From: Plantago major
Taxonomy: Eukaryota; Streptophyta; Magnoliopsida; Lamiales; Plantaginaceae
Length of the DNA: 64,000 nucleotides
Direction of reading: 5' to 3'
Assembly: GCA_026545765.1 (NCBI GenBank)
Contig: CM048841.1
Location: 5,465,712 to 5,529,711 of the forward strand
The position numbers and the translations under genes were made by a program. Below the pieces are notes generated by a model. That model had not been told where the DNA came from. It saw only the letters and a list, made by a program, of their open reading frames with translations, and searched no databases. Of this stretch, positions 25,723 to 37,733 are shown one piece after another. Positions within the stretch are counted from its first letter, which is position 1. Each line of letters opens with the position of its first letter.

Positions 25723-28044
25723 GTGTTGCTAAACAAAACACCTTTTGAGATTTTTCACAATAAGAAGCCTGATTATTCAAGAATTAAAACCTTTGGTTGT
25801 CTGTGTTTTTCTTGGTCTGAAAAAGTTGGAAGAACAAAATTGGACTCAAGGTCACATAAATGCATTTTTATTGGTTATGCTGCAAATGTGAAAGGTTATA
25901 AACTTTTTGATCTAAGTAAAAGAACTGTGTTTATATCAAGAAATGTGATCTTTATGGAAACAATATTTCCTTATAAAGATGAGAAAAACACAGATAATGA
26001 AATAAGAGTGAATGCACCTGACACAGGTGAATATGATTGGATTGACATGAGAAGAAATGTCAATATACCAGTGGTAGATGATGTACAGGAAATAGATGAA
26101 ATCAATAACAATTTTCCTAATCAAAATATTGATGCAGAACAATTATATCATGATGAAAGATCAGAAGAAGAGATGGAAGAAGAAGAAAGATCAGAAGAAG
26201 AGATGGAAGAAGAAGAAGAAGAAGAAGAAGAAGAAGATTCAGAAATCAAAGAAATAAGAAGAACATCAAGATCAAGGAAACTTCCATCCAAACTTTATAT
26301 TTATCATCATCAAGAAAAATCTTATAACATACAATTGAATAATGATCTGAAAACAAGATATCCAATCTCAGAATTTCTTGGTTATGAGAAATTTTCAAAT
26401 GAATATAGAACATATTCAATTAATCTTGCATTAACACATGAACCTGAGTCTTATGAAGAAGCTATAACTGAGAAACACTGGAGAGATGTAATCTCAGATG
26501 AATTAAAAGCCCTTATGGACAACAAAACTTGGAGTATAATGAAAAGACCTCCAAATATCAAGCTTATAGGATGCAGATTTGTTTTTAAAACAAAATTAAA
26601 TTCAGAATGCAAGATAGATAAACATAAAGCAAGATTAGTTGCTAAAGGATTCACACAGAAATATGGTTTTGACTACACAGAAACATTTAGTCTAGTAGCA
26701 AAACTAACTACAGTTAAAGTGTTTCTATCATTAGCAGCTAAGAATGATTTAAGCCAATTAGATGTTCACAATGCCTTCTTGAATGGAGATCTTGAAGAAG
26801 AGATTTACATGAAAATCCCGCAAGGACTTTTACTTCAGGGGGAAACAGATTCTGATCAACTTGTGTGTAAACTACACAAATCCATATATGGATTGAAACA
26901 AGCATCAAGACAATGGAACTGTAAACTCACTAGCTATTTAAAATCTTTAGGTTTTAATCAATCTAAAAGTGATTATTCACTATTTACTAAGAAAACATCA
27001 GAAGATGCAAATGATCTCATTGCATTACTTGTGTATGTTGATGATATCATCATTGGAAGCAAAAATCAAAGAGAAATTGATTTAATTAAAACATGTTTGA
27101 AACAGAATTTTATGATCAGAGATCTAGGAAATTTAAAATATTTCCTTGGTCTAGAGATAGCAAGAAATGCTACAGGTTTACATATTTCACAGAATAAGTA
27201 TGCTTCTGAGATAATAGAAATTGCAGGTTTGTTAGGTTGCAAGCCAACTGTGACACCAATGGAACAAAATACAAAATATCTCCCAAACAACTCTGAACCT
27301 CTTCATGATGAAACTTTCTATAGAAAGTTGATAGGTAAACTAATATATTTGGGTATAACAAGACTAGATATAGCCTACTCTATCAGTATTTTTAGTCAAT
27401 TCATGGAAAAACCATGCAAAAACCATTTTGAAGGTATTCTCAGAGTCATTAGATACATTAAAGGAGATATTGGTCTTGGAATCTTTCTCCCTAAAGAAGA
27501 TAACTCACAGATCACAACATACAGTGATTCAGACTATGCAGGTTGTCCCATCTCAAGAAGATCAACTTCAGGCTATTGCATTTTCATAGGAAGCTCTTTA
27601 GTTAGCTGGAAATCTAAGAAACAAGCTACTGTGAGCAGATCATCAGCAGAAGCTGAATATAGAGCAATGTCTTATGTTTGATGTGAGATCATGTGGTTAA
27701 CAACCTTGCTTAATGACTTTGAAATAGAGAAACTCAAACCAGTCAGATTTCTTTGTGATAATCAATCAGCCATACACTTGACAAAGAACTTCGTTTTCCA
27801 TGAAAGAACAAAACACATAGAAGTGGATTGCCACTTCATTAGAGAAAATATTGTTGAAGGGAAAATTGAGATTGATTTCATTAATTCTCAAGGTCAATTG
27901 GCAGATATTTTTACTAAGGCAGTTTGCTCAGCAAACTTGATCAAAGCACTTAGCAAGATGAACATAAGAAATCCATATGTTCCTCTTGATGGGGAATATT
28001 GGAAATTCAAAGATAAAAGTGGGAAGAATTGCAATTTAACATGA
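25723..28044 (+). pseudogene. copia reverse transcriptase and RNase H, one internal stop
   Basis: It opens with the end of integrase (NKTPFEIFHNKKPDYSRIKT), then a long acidic linker (about residues 145-175, mostly Glu, from GAAGAA microsatellite expansion). The RT core follows, with KARLVAKGF, the LDVHNAFLNGDLEEEIYM block and the catalytic YVDD motif (LLVYVDDIIIG). RNase H marks are YSDSDYAGCP, RRSTSGYC and SRSSAEAEYRAM. A TGA at 27679-27681 separates this from the last part (WLTTLL...ADIFTKAV). Apart from that stop it is long and open. Confidence 0.92.
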
Positions 28045-28524
28045 GTTAATTGCATTGAATTTGAAAGCTTCAGGACCGAAATCTAAGGCGCGAAGGAAAG
28101 TGTGACTCAATCGAACAAACAGATTTCAGAGAGGGACTATTGTGAAAAGCGGAAAAGAAAAGAAAGCAAAGAACACGCAAAGTTGTCAAACGGTTTTACG
28201 TTTTCTCTAGCTGTTCCCAGTTCGTCTTCTTCCTCAAGAAAGAAGACAAAGTTGCTCGTTTAGGGTTGCAGAGAGTACGAATTGGTACTATTGCATCCAT
28301 GCCGTAAAAAACTTCAATCAACGGTGGAAAACTTGAGCTTGATGAGCAAGAATTACAATTGGAATTAATCGAGTACAATAGCTTTCTATGGTAGTAGAAA
28401 TCGCGACGTGTTTAGCAAGAATTTTTCGTTTTCAATTTCTGTATAAATGTCCTCTTTGTAACTCATTGTTTGTTCAAGAAATACACAACACCTTTCCTGA
28501 GCAATATATACTTAACTTTTAACA
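27997..28524 (+). repeat. 3' LTR of the 21260-28524 copia, full length
   Basis: It starts TATTGGAAATTCAAAGATAA right after the purine run GATGGGGAA and ends TTTTAACA, with CTATG after it. It is 528 bp and keeps a segment missing from the 5' LTR. Confidence 0.88.
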
Positions 28525-28769
28525 CTATGCATTGGCCTCCAGTCGTCTCCTTCGTCATCAAAGCAACCATTAACATGATCAAAATTTAATAAACATGAAC
28601 ACTTAGACACCAAAACTAATGCAGGTACCATTCCCAATTCATGCTTGTACTAGATCAATGAATCTAGTTTATGCCTGTATTTCAACAGAAGAACTCCAAT
28701 TTTTTCCATACACAAATGAAACTACTTCTCTACTAGTATTAGCATTAATAGTCGGAGAGAATGTCAGAA

Positions 28770-28994
28770 CTATCCCCTGCAGTCTTTTTTCCATCTTTCG
28801 CATCATGCTTTGAGAGCTAGAACTTCCTTTTGACAGGCTTTCCAAACATTCCTGCAATGACAAGTAGACAGATGAGCATTCTTGAAGCTGCTTCACCATC
28901 TCATCATCCGATCCTCATCTGTTTCATCTCCATGGACTTGTGGTGGTGGTGTTGAGATGGCGGTTTTATTGGCTCTAGCCAAGGGAGGTTTCAT
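28770..28994 (-). pseudogene. Twin CX9C (COA4-like) mitochondrial protein pseudogene
   Basis: On the minus strand from the ATG at 28994: MKPPLARANKTAIS, then a proline stretch, PQVHGDETDEDR, and in a shifted frame VKQLQECSSVYLSLQEC. The latter holds Cys-9 residues-Cys. A third frame, from about 28850, reads NVWKACQKEVLALKA, a stop, then CERWKK. With the extra stop codon discounted, this restores the second Cys-9-Cys spacing. The order resembles small CHCH proteins of the COA4 (cytochrome oxidase assembly) type. At least two frameshifts, a probable deletion between the two motifs and an internal TGA make it a pseudogene, unless unseen splicing rescues it. Confidence 0.6.
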
Positions 28995-29403
28995 GCTGCA
29001 TGATGCTTTACACAGAAAAAATCAATCCAATCAAAAGAAGAAAAAAACAAGAAGAAGAAGAATGTATGAATATGCACCAACACCTTCTCAAGTCCTACTG
29101 CTCTCCCCTAATCGAGATTCCGGTAGATTCCATATTTGAATGTCACGACATACAGTAATCTACCTTTCTTCTTCCCTGGAAATGGGATTTTCGATTTATC
29201 ATCCAAAGGAGATGAGATAAACCCCTCTATTCTCTATAATGTCTCATTCTTTCCCTTTGTCGAATTCATCACCATAATACTTAAAAACCTACACTTTTGC
29301 TAATCTGCACACAATGTACTACTCCTGTGCTTATAGTGTTGCAGCAGGACCATCTCATATAAATGTAATCAGGTTGAAAGAATAGAGATACATCTCTAGC
29401 TAG
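28995..29403. other. Intergenic, no feature seen
   Basis: This lies between the CHCH pseudogene and the solo LTR. It includes a GAAGAAGAAG run near 29050 and no recognisable gene. Confidence 0.5.
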
Positions 29404-30187
29404 TGTTGGAATTTCAGTGAACGTCAATTCGGTCCAACGCGTCGAAAACAAGCATTCAGTTGTAGAGTGTATCTCGTTGTTGAAACGAATTACACTAAAT
29501 GTATTAAGTCGCCAAAATCATCAAGTGGTAAAAGGGTAATCAATGCTATAGGTGTGTTCGATCAATACATGAATGAGTTGAGTCATTCTGAACATAAAGA
29601 TTTATATGTGTTAAAATTCGTGTTTAAAGAGCTAAGGAATGGCAAAGCAAGTGAAATTTTTTAAGTGTGGCGAAAACTAGAGCTCACTTCTCACCGCAGT
29701 GAGTCCTGTACGAAAGGATGCATTTTCCATTAGTTTTCTGCATTTTTCTTGTCTTTTCATGAATAGAAACATCCTTAAGTTGAATATCTGCCATCCTTTC
29801 AACTCGTGTCTATTAGATGAAGGGTTAACACCTTTAATTGAAGGGTATGATTCTTGTGATGATCACAAAACAAGTATAAATATGTGGAGAAGTTCTTCAC
29901 AGTTATACACAACACAAGCCATACTTGCTCTGAAAATATTGTTTCCTCTCGCTCTCTTGTGCATCATTACACACTCAAATTAATTACGATTCGTCAGACT
30001 CGGCTATTGGAGTGCAACCTAGCCATTTAAGAGAGATCCAGGCAGACTATTGCATAAAACCCGCATGCACCGTAGCAGGGTAATAAAGTCTTAAGGAGAG
30101 ATAGTCTAACCATCGACTCTTCTCGATCTTTATTGTTTATCTTCTCTACTCCATATATATCCTGCTTACTACCCCAGATTCCTTACA
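29404..30187 (+). mobile_element. Solo LTR of the copia family seen at 1-1166
   Basis: It starts TGTTGGAATTTCAGTG and ends GATTCCTTACA. The flanks GCTAG (29399-29403) and ACTAG (30188-30192) match at four of five bases. No internal retroelement sequence adjoins either end, so it is a solo LTR left by LTR-LTR recombination. It aligns along most of its length with the minus-strand LTR at 358-1166, in opposite orientation. Confidence 0.82.
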
Positions 30188-31578
30188 ACTAGGTGCCTTG
30201 GTTGAACTTTTTTTCGCATTACCTATACTACTGAAGCATCAAACACAAATAGAATGTTTGGCATAAGACTTGTAACATAGTTTTTTAAACAGACTTTAAC
30301 AGAAGAATAGTAACTCGATTTTATGTAAGTGGAATAGTGAGTTAATCGTGTTTTTAGTTGCATGTTAAACAAGAAAACTGGTGAATATGATTTAACAAAT
30401 TTTTTAGTTGTTTACGAAATAATCAGCATAGCTCACAAACAGAGCACAAAGATAAGCCAAAACAAGACTATTGAACCTAGTTCAAGCAGAAAATTTGTAG
30501 AAATAACTGAGGGCCTATAATTATGAAGGAAACTAGTACAGACATGACTGAGCATCCTAACAAGTTAGAACAAATAAGATCAGGCATTCTATTTAGCCCA
30601 AAAATCAGATGAGTAAACCTTTTTACTTGCATAATCAATGACATGAACCATTCAGAATCATTAATTTATATCCATGCTAAAAAAGTGTAACTTCGAAATA
30701 ATCACATATAATTAAAAAAAACAACATAAAGTCTAATAGAACTGAAAAAACTAACCATATTTCTCTGAGTCAGCACTTAACACAAGGAAGAAGGATGAAG
30801 CTGGGTTTATGTTATGAATATTATGATTTTGGGATTTATGACTTCTCGTTGCGAGATTAATTAAGAAAATATATAATACGCCAACATCATATTTTTTTTA
30901 ATTAAGAAAATATTAAAAAAAAATACGCCAACATCATATTATTAGTATGCAACTTACACATTTGACTCAATACTAATTAACCAACCCCAAAACTTTAAAA
31001 TTCTAACACAAACAAACCTTATAATATTCATTTTAATAATTCTAACCCTTCTTCTTCCTTCAATTTAAAAGAAAAATAATAATTAAAACTAAAATAGATG
31101 CATGGAAGCTCAATTTGGAATATTCCAGATCCTGTAATGGAGCTATGGAAGCTCCGGTAATGAGCTCCCACCTGGAGCTTTCATGAAATTGAAAGGAAAT
31201 TCTATTATTTTCTTTTTATAATTAAACATAAAGTCTTTAAATATGTCATCTTTTTTCTATATATAATGAATACAATCACTCAAATGTACTTTTACGATGG
31301 TGCTATTGTCCTTTTTAAAATTGATTAGAAAAATGGATCGTACCAATTGTTAAAAATAAACTTCAATAGTATATATATATATATATATATATATGAATTT
31401 AACATTTCCGAAACCAATTCCGTGCCGGATACCGGCTGGCCATCAGGTGGCTTCGTCCCTGCCACTTACCTTATTTATACTAAGGTGACGTGGTCACGTG
31501 GAAAATGATGGCTCTGAGTCTATGAGTAGTCGACATATCAGTAATGATTTTTCCATGCATATTGATAAGAGTTCATCA
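30188..31578. other. AT-rich intergenic region with a TA microsatellite
   Basis: No gene is recognised. AT repeats occupy 31370-31394. The short near-repeat ACGCCAACATCATAT occurs twice around 30880 and 30930. The last few hundred bases are downstream of the ERF gene. Confidence 0.5.
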
Positions 31579-32301
31579 TCAGGCAAATCTTGGAACGCTA
31601 TATATGTTCTCATCATCATCTAATATGTTATACTTCTGCAATGCACTACTCTTCTGATTATTAATGTTAAACGGATCCCATCCGATTTCTTCTTCGGCAG
31701 AGAACACAAACTCGTCCGGAGCCGACTGATCATAAATAATTGGTTCCAAACTCGGCAACTCAACTATCTCTCCCAATTCATCTGCTTCCCCTGACGACGT
31801 TGTCGCTAGATAAGACGAGGACGAAGAAGAATTTAATTCATCATTAAGGTTGTCCATGTGAGCAGCCTTGGCGGCAGCATTCTGGACGTCACGTGGTGAG
31901 CACGTGACAGGCCGCGGCAAGAGGTGTGATATTTCGGGAAAGTTTAGAATGGCGGACTTGCCCTTAATAGCTAGGGCTGCCACATCGTGTGCTCGAGCTG
32001 CCATTTCAGGTGTTGAGAAGGTACCTAGCCAGATCCGGGACTTTTTTCTCGGTTGGCGAATCTCTGAGACAAACTTACCCCAGGCGCGCATTCGCACACC
32101 TCTGAATACTGGCGGGTTGACGTTTGGTATAGTGGTGTTGCTGGTGTTTATTCGGTTGCTTTTGATTGTGATGTTTGATTCAGCAGTAATATCCTCTTGG
32201 TCACTGGTTTGTAGTTTGAAGTGGTTATTGTTTGACTTGGAGGAGTAGAAGGTAGAGTGGCATTTGGCTTCGGGAACATCCCATTGAAATGATTCTGCCA
32301 T
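31579..32301 (-). CDS. AP2/ERF transcription factor, DREB subgroup A-4 (TINY-like)
   Basis: An intact single-exon frame of 240 aa, as is usual for this family. The AP2 domain spans about residues 65-123 ([20 protein letters not shown], then RIWLGTF and [14 protein letters not shown]). Domain position 14 is Val, as in DREB proteins. Position 19, usually Glu in DREBs, is Gln (residue 83). [20 protein letters not shown] after the domain is typical of the A-4 group as I recall it. The C-terminal half is acidic with a Ser run and ends in EEEIGWDPF, a likely activation region. It would bind DRE/GCC-type sites in the nucleus and often acts in stress or growth control; its targets are unknown. Confidence 0.93.
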   Translation of the reverse strand: MAESFQWDVPEAKCHSTFYSSKSNNNHFKLQTSDQEDITAESNITIKSNRINTSNTTIPNVNPPVFRGVRMRAWGKFVSEIRQPRKKSRIWLGTFSTPEMAARAHDVAALAIKGKSAILNFPEISHLLPRPVTCSPRDVQNAAAKAAHMDNLNDELNSSSSSSYLATTSSGEADELGEIVELPSLEPIIYDQSAPDEFVFSAEEEIGWDPFNINNQKSSALQKYNILDDDENIYSVPRFA

Positions 32302-32397
32302 TGTTTTGTTTCGTTTTGTTGAGAAGTTGATGAGAAAGTAGCTATGAAGTACTTGAAGAAGAATGAGTTTGGGGAAGAAGCAAGTGGAATTATTGGG

Positions 32398-32405
32398 TAT
32401 TTATA
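32398..32405 (-). promoter_or_regulatory. TATA box of the ERF gene
   Basis: TATAAATA on the minus strand, about 97 bp upstream of the ERF start codon, a normal spacing for a plant promoter with a short 5' UTR. Inferred by position and consensus. Confidence 0.6.
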
Positions 32406-32622
32406 CTGATCATGAGATCAATATTCTGAAAAAGACGAGATAAAAAGTTAGGTTATTATTAAGAACTGTAAAAGACACACATTTGTGTTTTCATATAAAA
32501 GAATTGAGTTTTGTTAAAAAAAATCTAACATAAAAAAAGTATTATTAACAACATCACCACATCGGTGTCTATTTTGAAATTGGTCTCCCACCAACTTCGT
32601 GTATAAAGAAGAAAAAATTACG

Positions 32623-33074
32623 TAAAGACCCCTTATATATGCTTAAATTAAATATAAACCTGCGTACCATTAGAAATTTACATTTAGGCCCCTCGCGGTT
32701 CATTTTTTTAATTTAAAATTTAGATTTTGTATTAAAATACACATAAAAAAAATCAAAAGAAATAAGAGAAAAATATTTTAAAAAATTAAGAAAAAACAAA
32801 AATGGGGAAATAGTAGAGCCGAAGATCGATCGAGGTGGAGCTCGCAAGTTACGCCTCTAATAGCGGAGCCTCAGATGCTCCAGTCAAAGCTTAGAAGGCA
32901 GAGCCTCCGAGCTCCACCTGTCGATCTCCGGGCATGGATGAAGGAGCGACCATACTGTTTTACTTATTAAATTTATTTTCTTTTTCTCTATTAAACTCTT
33001 TATTGGTATTTTAGTAATTCAATAGATATATATTAATTTAACGTTTACTTTGTTAAACTAACGATAAGGGGTCT
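32623..33074. mobile_element. Candidate short TIR element or palindromic repeat
   Basis: AGACCCCTTATA at the left and GATAAGGGGTCT at the right are inverted copies. Inside, CGATCGAGGTGGAGCTCG (from about 32830) and CGAGCTCCACC with a following GTCGATC (from about 32908) form a second inverted pair. No clear target duplication is visible, so the superfamily is undecided. Confidence 0.4.
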
Positions 33075-35105
33075 AAAATTGAGTTTCTAATAAGATTTAA
33101 ACTTATGTGCGCTTTAGAAAGTAACTGAGATATGTATTTTTCCATATAAAGAATGAAAGTTTAATTATAGGAAAAATGATTGGAACAGGTAAATGATACA
33201 TACGTACACCAAACCTTTGTCTGTTCATATTATTTCCAATTTTGTCCACAAACTAATTTTAATCATACCAAATAAGTATGACGTTAATGGAGAAGTAAAT
33301 GCTACACCAAACCCTTCGGTCACTCTATCATCTAGAGGCATTAATCATTTGCCCATATTGGGGCTAAGACTAAGACATGCACTATCGTATTATACGTACA
33401 ATAACATTCATCAACGTGCTTAGTTGGCTTCGAATGTCTGTCGATACAACAGCCCGGTATCTTGTGTGGAAGGGGTCTAAACTCCATGGAAGGTTCTACT
33501 CCAACAATAGGAGCAATAAAACGAAATATCGTCTTAAGTAGAGAGTCAAATTGTCGACTCAACTGCTTTGTATGTCCTGATGGGTGAAATCGTATCACGG
33601 TACGTGTGGATGGTGTTATTTTTCAAAATTTCCACAAAATTTTCTCCACAGGAGACGTCCGTAATATCAAATAGCATGATTTACGGATATGTTTATCAAA
33701 TTGCATGATAAACAAGTCATCAAGGTGTCAAAGTTAATACATTAGTTAGTCAGGTTTTTTTTTGATCTGGTCGTACATTAAGATTTATATTTATTCAATC
33801 CATAGAAAATCCGTGCATCATGAATCGAATACATAGCACATCAGAATTATATATGATTTTCAAACAAATCGTATAAAGAACCTAGTCATGTGCATACTAC
33901 AGTTCGGTTGTACCTCTAACGTTTTTCCGAAATCCCTCTAGCTTGAAGTCTGTATTAATCCTAACTTCAAGAATCCAAATCCCAACACAGGACCAACGAA
34001 CTTCATTCCACCAAGAAGGATGATCTATGGGCTGCCAATTGGGAGGGGATACACACATGGTGCGGTTCCTTTGAGAATTGTGCCTCCGTATACTCTCAAT
34101 ACCTTCGTTTTACTTTAACTTCCATTATACCACAAGTAATGTGACGTGGATATTAAAAACAAGTTTCGTATTGCTAGTTCAAACTTCAATGCTTTGAAAT
34201 AGGTGTTGGTATGTCAGCAGCAAAAGAATAATCAAATTCGGATGATGTATATATTATCAGTTAGGAGTTTTGGACTTGAACTTCTATTCAGTATTCACTC
34301 GGTGAATGGGGCTCCAGTATTTTTGAACAAGCTGCTCATCCACAGCCCAAGAGCAAGAAGTAGTATTATAAAATGATTAAATTGTTGGCCTCGCCATATT
34401 AATTTCCTGCCATTTTGGTCTGTTTTTGGAGCATTTACGGACTGCAATTATACAGGTCCCTCATTAACTAATTCATTTCTCAAGTCATTCATTTCGCAGC
34501 ATTCACTCAAAGAACATTCCGTTTAACTGTATTCTGCGCCGACATGACCTCATTAATGTTTAACTGGGTGGGTGTATGGAATCGATCTAGCAAAGTTGAT
34601 CCTTATACCAAATAAATCCATTTAATTTTAACCAATTCAATTTATTTCGATCAATTTGAATATAAGGATAAAATCAATAATCTCACACGATCTTTCATGC
34701 ACGCCATCTAATATGTATCGTAATAATTTAGTAAAACATGATTAACAGAACTTTTTTGGAAAAAAGAAATAAAACTCTCAACTATCAGTTTGCACGTATA
34801 ATATGCACAAATATACTAAATAAAACAAACTCAGTTTGATAGTACATACATATCATCATAATAATCCCACATCAATGTAGTCAGCTTGAGTTATATTTAA
34901 AGTACTAGAGTTTGTAATAGGGGCCTGTTTGTAATACCGGACCCCATTTTTGACTTCACAAATATGAATATAAATAGGGGCCTGGAGAATTCATCATCAA
35001 GAACCTTTCTTTTAGGTGCATACTTTTATTTCAGATGCTCTATCAAGGGTATTTGAATATCGTAGAAAAGGCTCTAAGAAGGAGGCTGGAGCATTTTTGT
35101 CGAAC
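33075..35105. other. Intergenic, unassigned coding-like scraps
   Basis: A minus frame at 33341-33598 (SMEFRPLPHKIPGCCIDRHS) and a plus stretch near 33975-34110 (TGPTNFIPPRRMIYGLPIG) look less random than their surroundings, but I recognise neither. TATAAATAGG at about 34971 is followed 60 bp later by an ATG at 35035. The reading frame there is cut by the Sirevirus-like insertion at 35111, so this could be a disrupted gene start. Confidence 0.3.
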
Positions 35106-35110
35106 AAACT

Positions 35111-36034
35111 TATTAGAACTTTTTGATCGGAATTGGTACTCTGGACAAATTTCAGATGATGTTGACTATGGCGTTGAGTCAGCAACGTCTTCAACAGTAA
35201 AGACAGCAGTGAACAGTAACGAATAGACAGAGCAATTTGCAGCGGATAAAAATACTGAATACCACAGATAAATTCTAGCCAGTATATATAAAATATACTG
35301 ACCGTGCCTTAGGCTAAATTTTCACTATCAAGAAAAGTAGAATTACAAAACTAGATTTAGGTTCTGTTCTTTCAAATTGAAATTCTTGAATCGAATCGAA
35401 TCGAATCGAATGGAATCGAATCGAATCAAACGAATAAATCAATCGAAGAAATTACATTTGTCCCATTTTTTAATAATAATGAATACTACATCCGGTCCAT
35501 TAATAAATTCGTAAGGAGACTTTTTTCTGGACGTTGACTGTAATTACTCGCAAATTACACGACAAAAGAATATAATAAAATTATATTATAAAAATAAATT
35601 AAGTATATTTGACTAACATAACTTTGTTTTATACTTTTTTCTGCATAATTTGTAGAGTTTGGTTTGACTTTAGTTTGGTAAAACTTGTTTTTTATTTATT
35701 AAGTTTGAGAAAAAACTCAACGTATGCTTCTGAGTTTACTTCTATTGTTCTAATATCTTCCAATAAAAGAACATGTCGATTTTTTGTTAGAGATGTACGT
35801 ACAAAGTATGTGAACCAGTTTGAATGGTACTCTCAGGTTCCTGTAGTTTCTTATCTTAACTCAACTTTTATGGTAGAAAAGAAGGGTAATTCGAATCGTA
35901 ACTATACTTTTTATTTCATTGATCTACTAAAAGTCGTGTTAAAAAGAAAGAAAGAAAAAGGTTGAAAATATCTCAATTGGATAAATTTTCTTATTTTCCT
36001 CGTACAAAAGATGGGTTGTGTAAATAAATGATAA

Positions 36035-36095
<61 letters not shown>

Positions 36096-36884
36096 TGAAT
36101 TTAATGAACTTAAGAGAGTCGAAGGCGATTTGAATCGAATCGAATGGAACTGAATTGAATGAGTTTTCAGTTGAAAAGAACAGAGCCTTAATCAATCATC
36201 ACAAATGAATGATTAAACTGCAAAGACTACACCTAGAACAGACAATCAAAAACCTATTCTAGTTCGAAGACACTAAAGTAAATCTCAATCCTTAGAGACT
36301 ACTCACAAGTGATTTCGATATCAATGTATAGTAAAGCAAGAAAATCTAACTCTCAATAATGTGAATTGATTCTCCAAAAGTCCAGCTTTCTTGCAAGCGT
36401 TCCTCTTCTATTTATCCTTGAGCCTGTGATCAGCCCAAGAAGAACGTAGAATATCTTCTAGCTTCTTGCGTTCTGTTTAGAGGAAATAACGCAGAATATC
36501 TTCCAGCTTCTTGCGTTATATCAGAAGGAAACTTTCCTTAAGTTTTATCTTCATAAATCTTGTTTCCTTCTTGCTTCAAATTATTTCCTTGTGTCCAAGA
36601 TTCTTCAATCTCCTTCTTTCTTTTTGATGCAGCTTTCCAGGGCATATTCTTTCTAGCATTCCAGCTCTTCACATCTGTTTGCTGGCATCTTCCAGATTTT
36701 TCAGATCTTCCAGATCTTTTCCTTAAGGCCCAAATCTGCCAAGTCCAGTCTATTGACTTATGTTGCAGCCCAACTTGTTATTTCTACAAAATATCCATTC
36801 ACAAACAACTACAATCATTGAATCGGTTAATAAACGAAGAAATGCAAGATTAATAATAACAAGTGCAAATAAATTGCACTTTCA
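35111..36884 (-). repeat. 3' LTR of the Sirevirus-like element, split by a Tourist MITE
   Basis: On the plus strand it runs from TATTAGAACTTTTTGATCGG to ATTGCACTTTCA, with ATCTCCCCCTTAA (the purine tract in complement) directly after. It aligns with 43007-43948 except for the insertion at 35360-36187. Confidence 0.88.
35360..36187. mobile_element. Tourist-like MITE, 828 bp, inserted in an LTR
   Basis: The ends GGTTCTGTTCTTT and AAAAGAACAGAGCC are inverted and TTA flanks both sides (35357-35359, 36188-36190). Runs of GAATC pentamers occur near both ends and a TAA microsatellite at 36034-36094. The matching site in the other LTR (near 43253) is empty, which confirms the insertion. There is no transposase. 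Confidence 0.88.
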
Positions 36885-37664
36885 ATCTCCCCCTTAATAC
36901 TTGCCTTTCTTCATAAAAACCTGAAGTGTAGTTAATTAGTAGGAAAAACTAGAATATCAAGCAACTCATATAAGGGCTAGATTACATTCTAGAGTAAAGT
37001 CCAAAAAGCCAAGTCTTTTAATCTACAAAATAATCACTAGAAACAACTAAAAACGTTGAACTAATTAAATGTGAATAAAGGCTAAATTAACATTAAACAA
37101 GTTCGAATATCAAGTGCAATAAATTGCACTTTCAATATCCCCTTAATTTTGCCTTTCTTCACAAAATCTATTAAGTGATTCACACAGAACAAGACATATA
37201 AAATCTCCCCCTTGATGAAAGGATAGAGAAAAACACTTACGAACGGAGACATAAATGATAAATCTAGAACATACTCTCCCCCTTTTGTGAGGAAAGGAGA
37301 GGAATCAGTCTTCGATAAAACTCTTCGTAATCTGTAGCAGAAGAGAATCTGAGAGTATCCAATACTTCTATCTGTGCCAAAACCATCCAGTCGGACTCTG
37401 TAAAGGTAATTTCAAGGAAACAAGCAATGTTGAGGATCAATGCTGACTCAACACTGTTAATAACATTCCCGGCAGTAGCAGCAGAATCCGTTGCAGAAAC
37501 AACAAGACGAAACCAAGGTAGTCAAAGCAGAGATATCGGAAAAGGACTATATCTTTCTGGGTTTTGTCAAAGAGAGGGACAAGATATGGCCAACGTGTGC
37601 TCAGGTGAAAAGGTTGTCTTTTGGGCTTGATACACTCCATCGATTAATACCCGTTTGGATCCTT

Positions 37665-37733
<69 letters not shown>

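Larger units (their letters stand above)
21260..28524 (+). mobile_element. Ty1/copia retrotransposon, 7.3 kb, with perfect CTATG duplication
   Basis: Two LTRs (21260-21690, 27997-28524) bracket gag, protease, integrase, reverse transcriptase and RNase H in copia order. CTATG lies immediately outside both ends (21255-21259, 28525-28529). The LTRs start TATTGG rather than TG and end ACA. A CACTA element (22537-23716) and a hAT element (23913-24442) sit inside gag. Without them the copia is about 5.5 kb. Stops and frameshifts make it non-autonomous. Confidence 0.92.

Noticed and set aside
31868-32248. 126-codon plus-strand frame
   Set aside because: Antisense to the ERF gene, whose AP2 domain on the minus strand is unmistakable.
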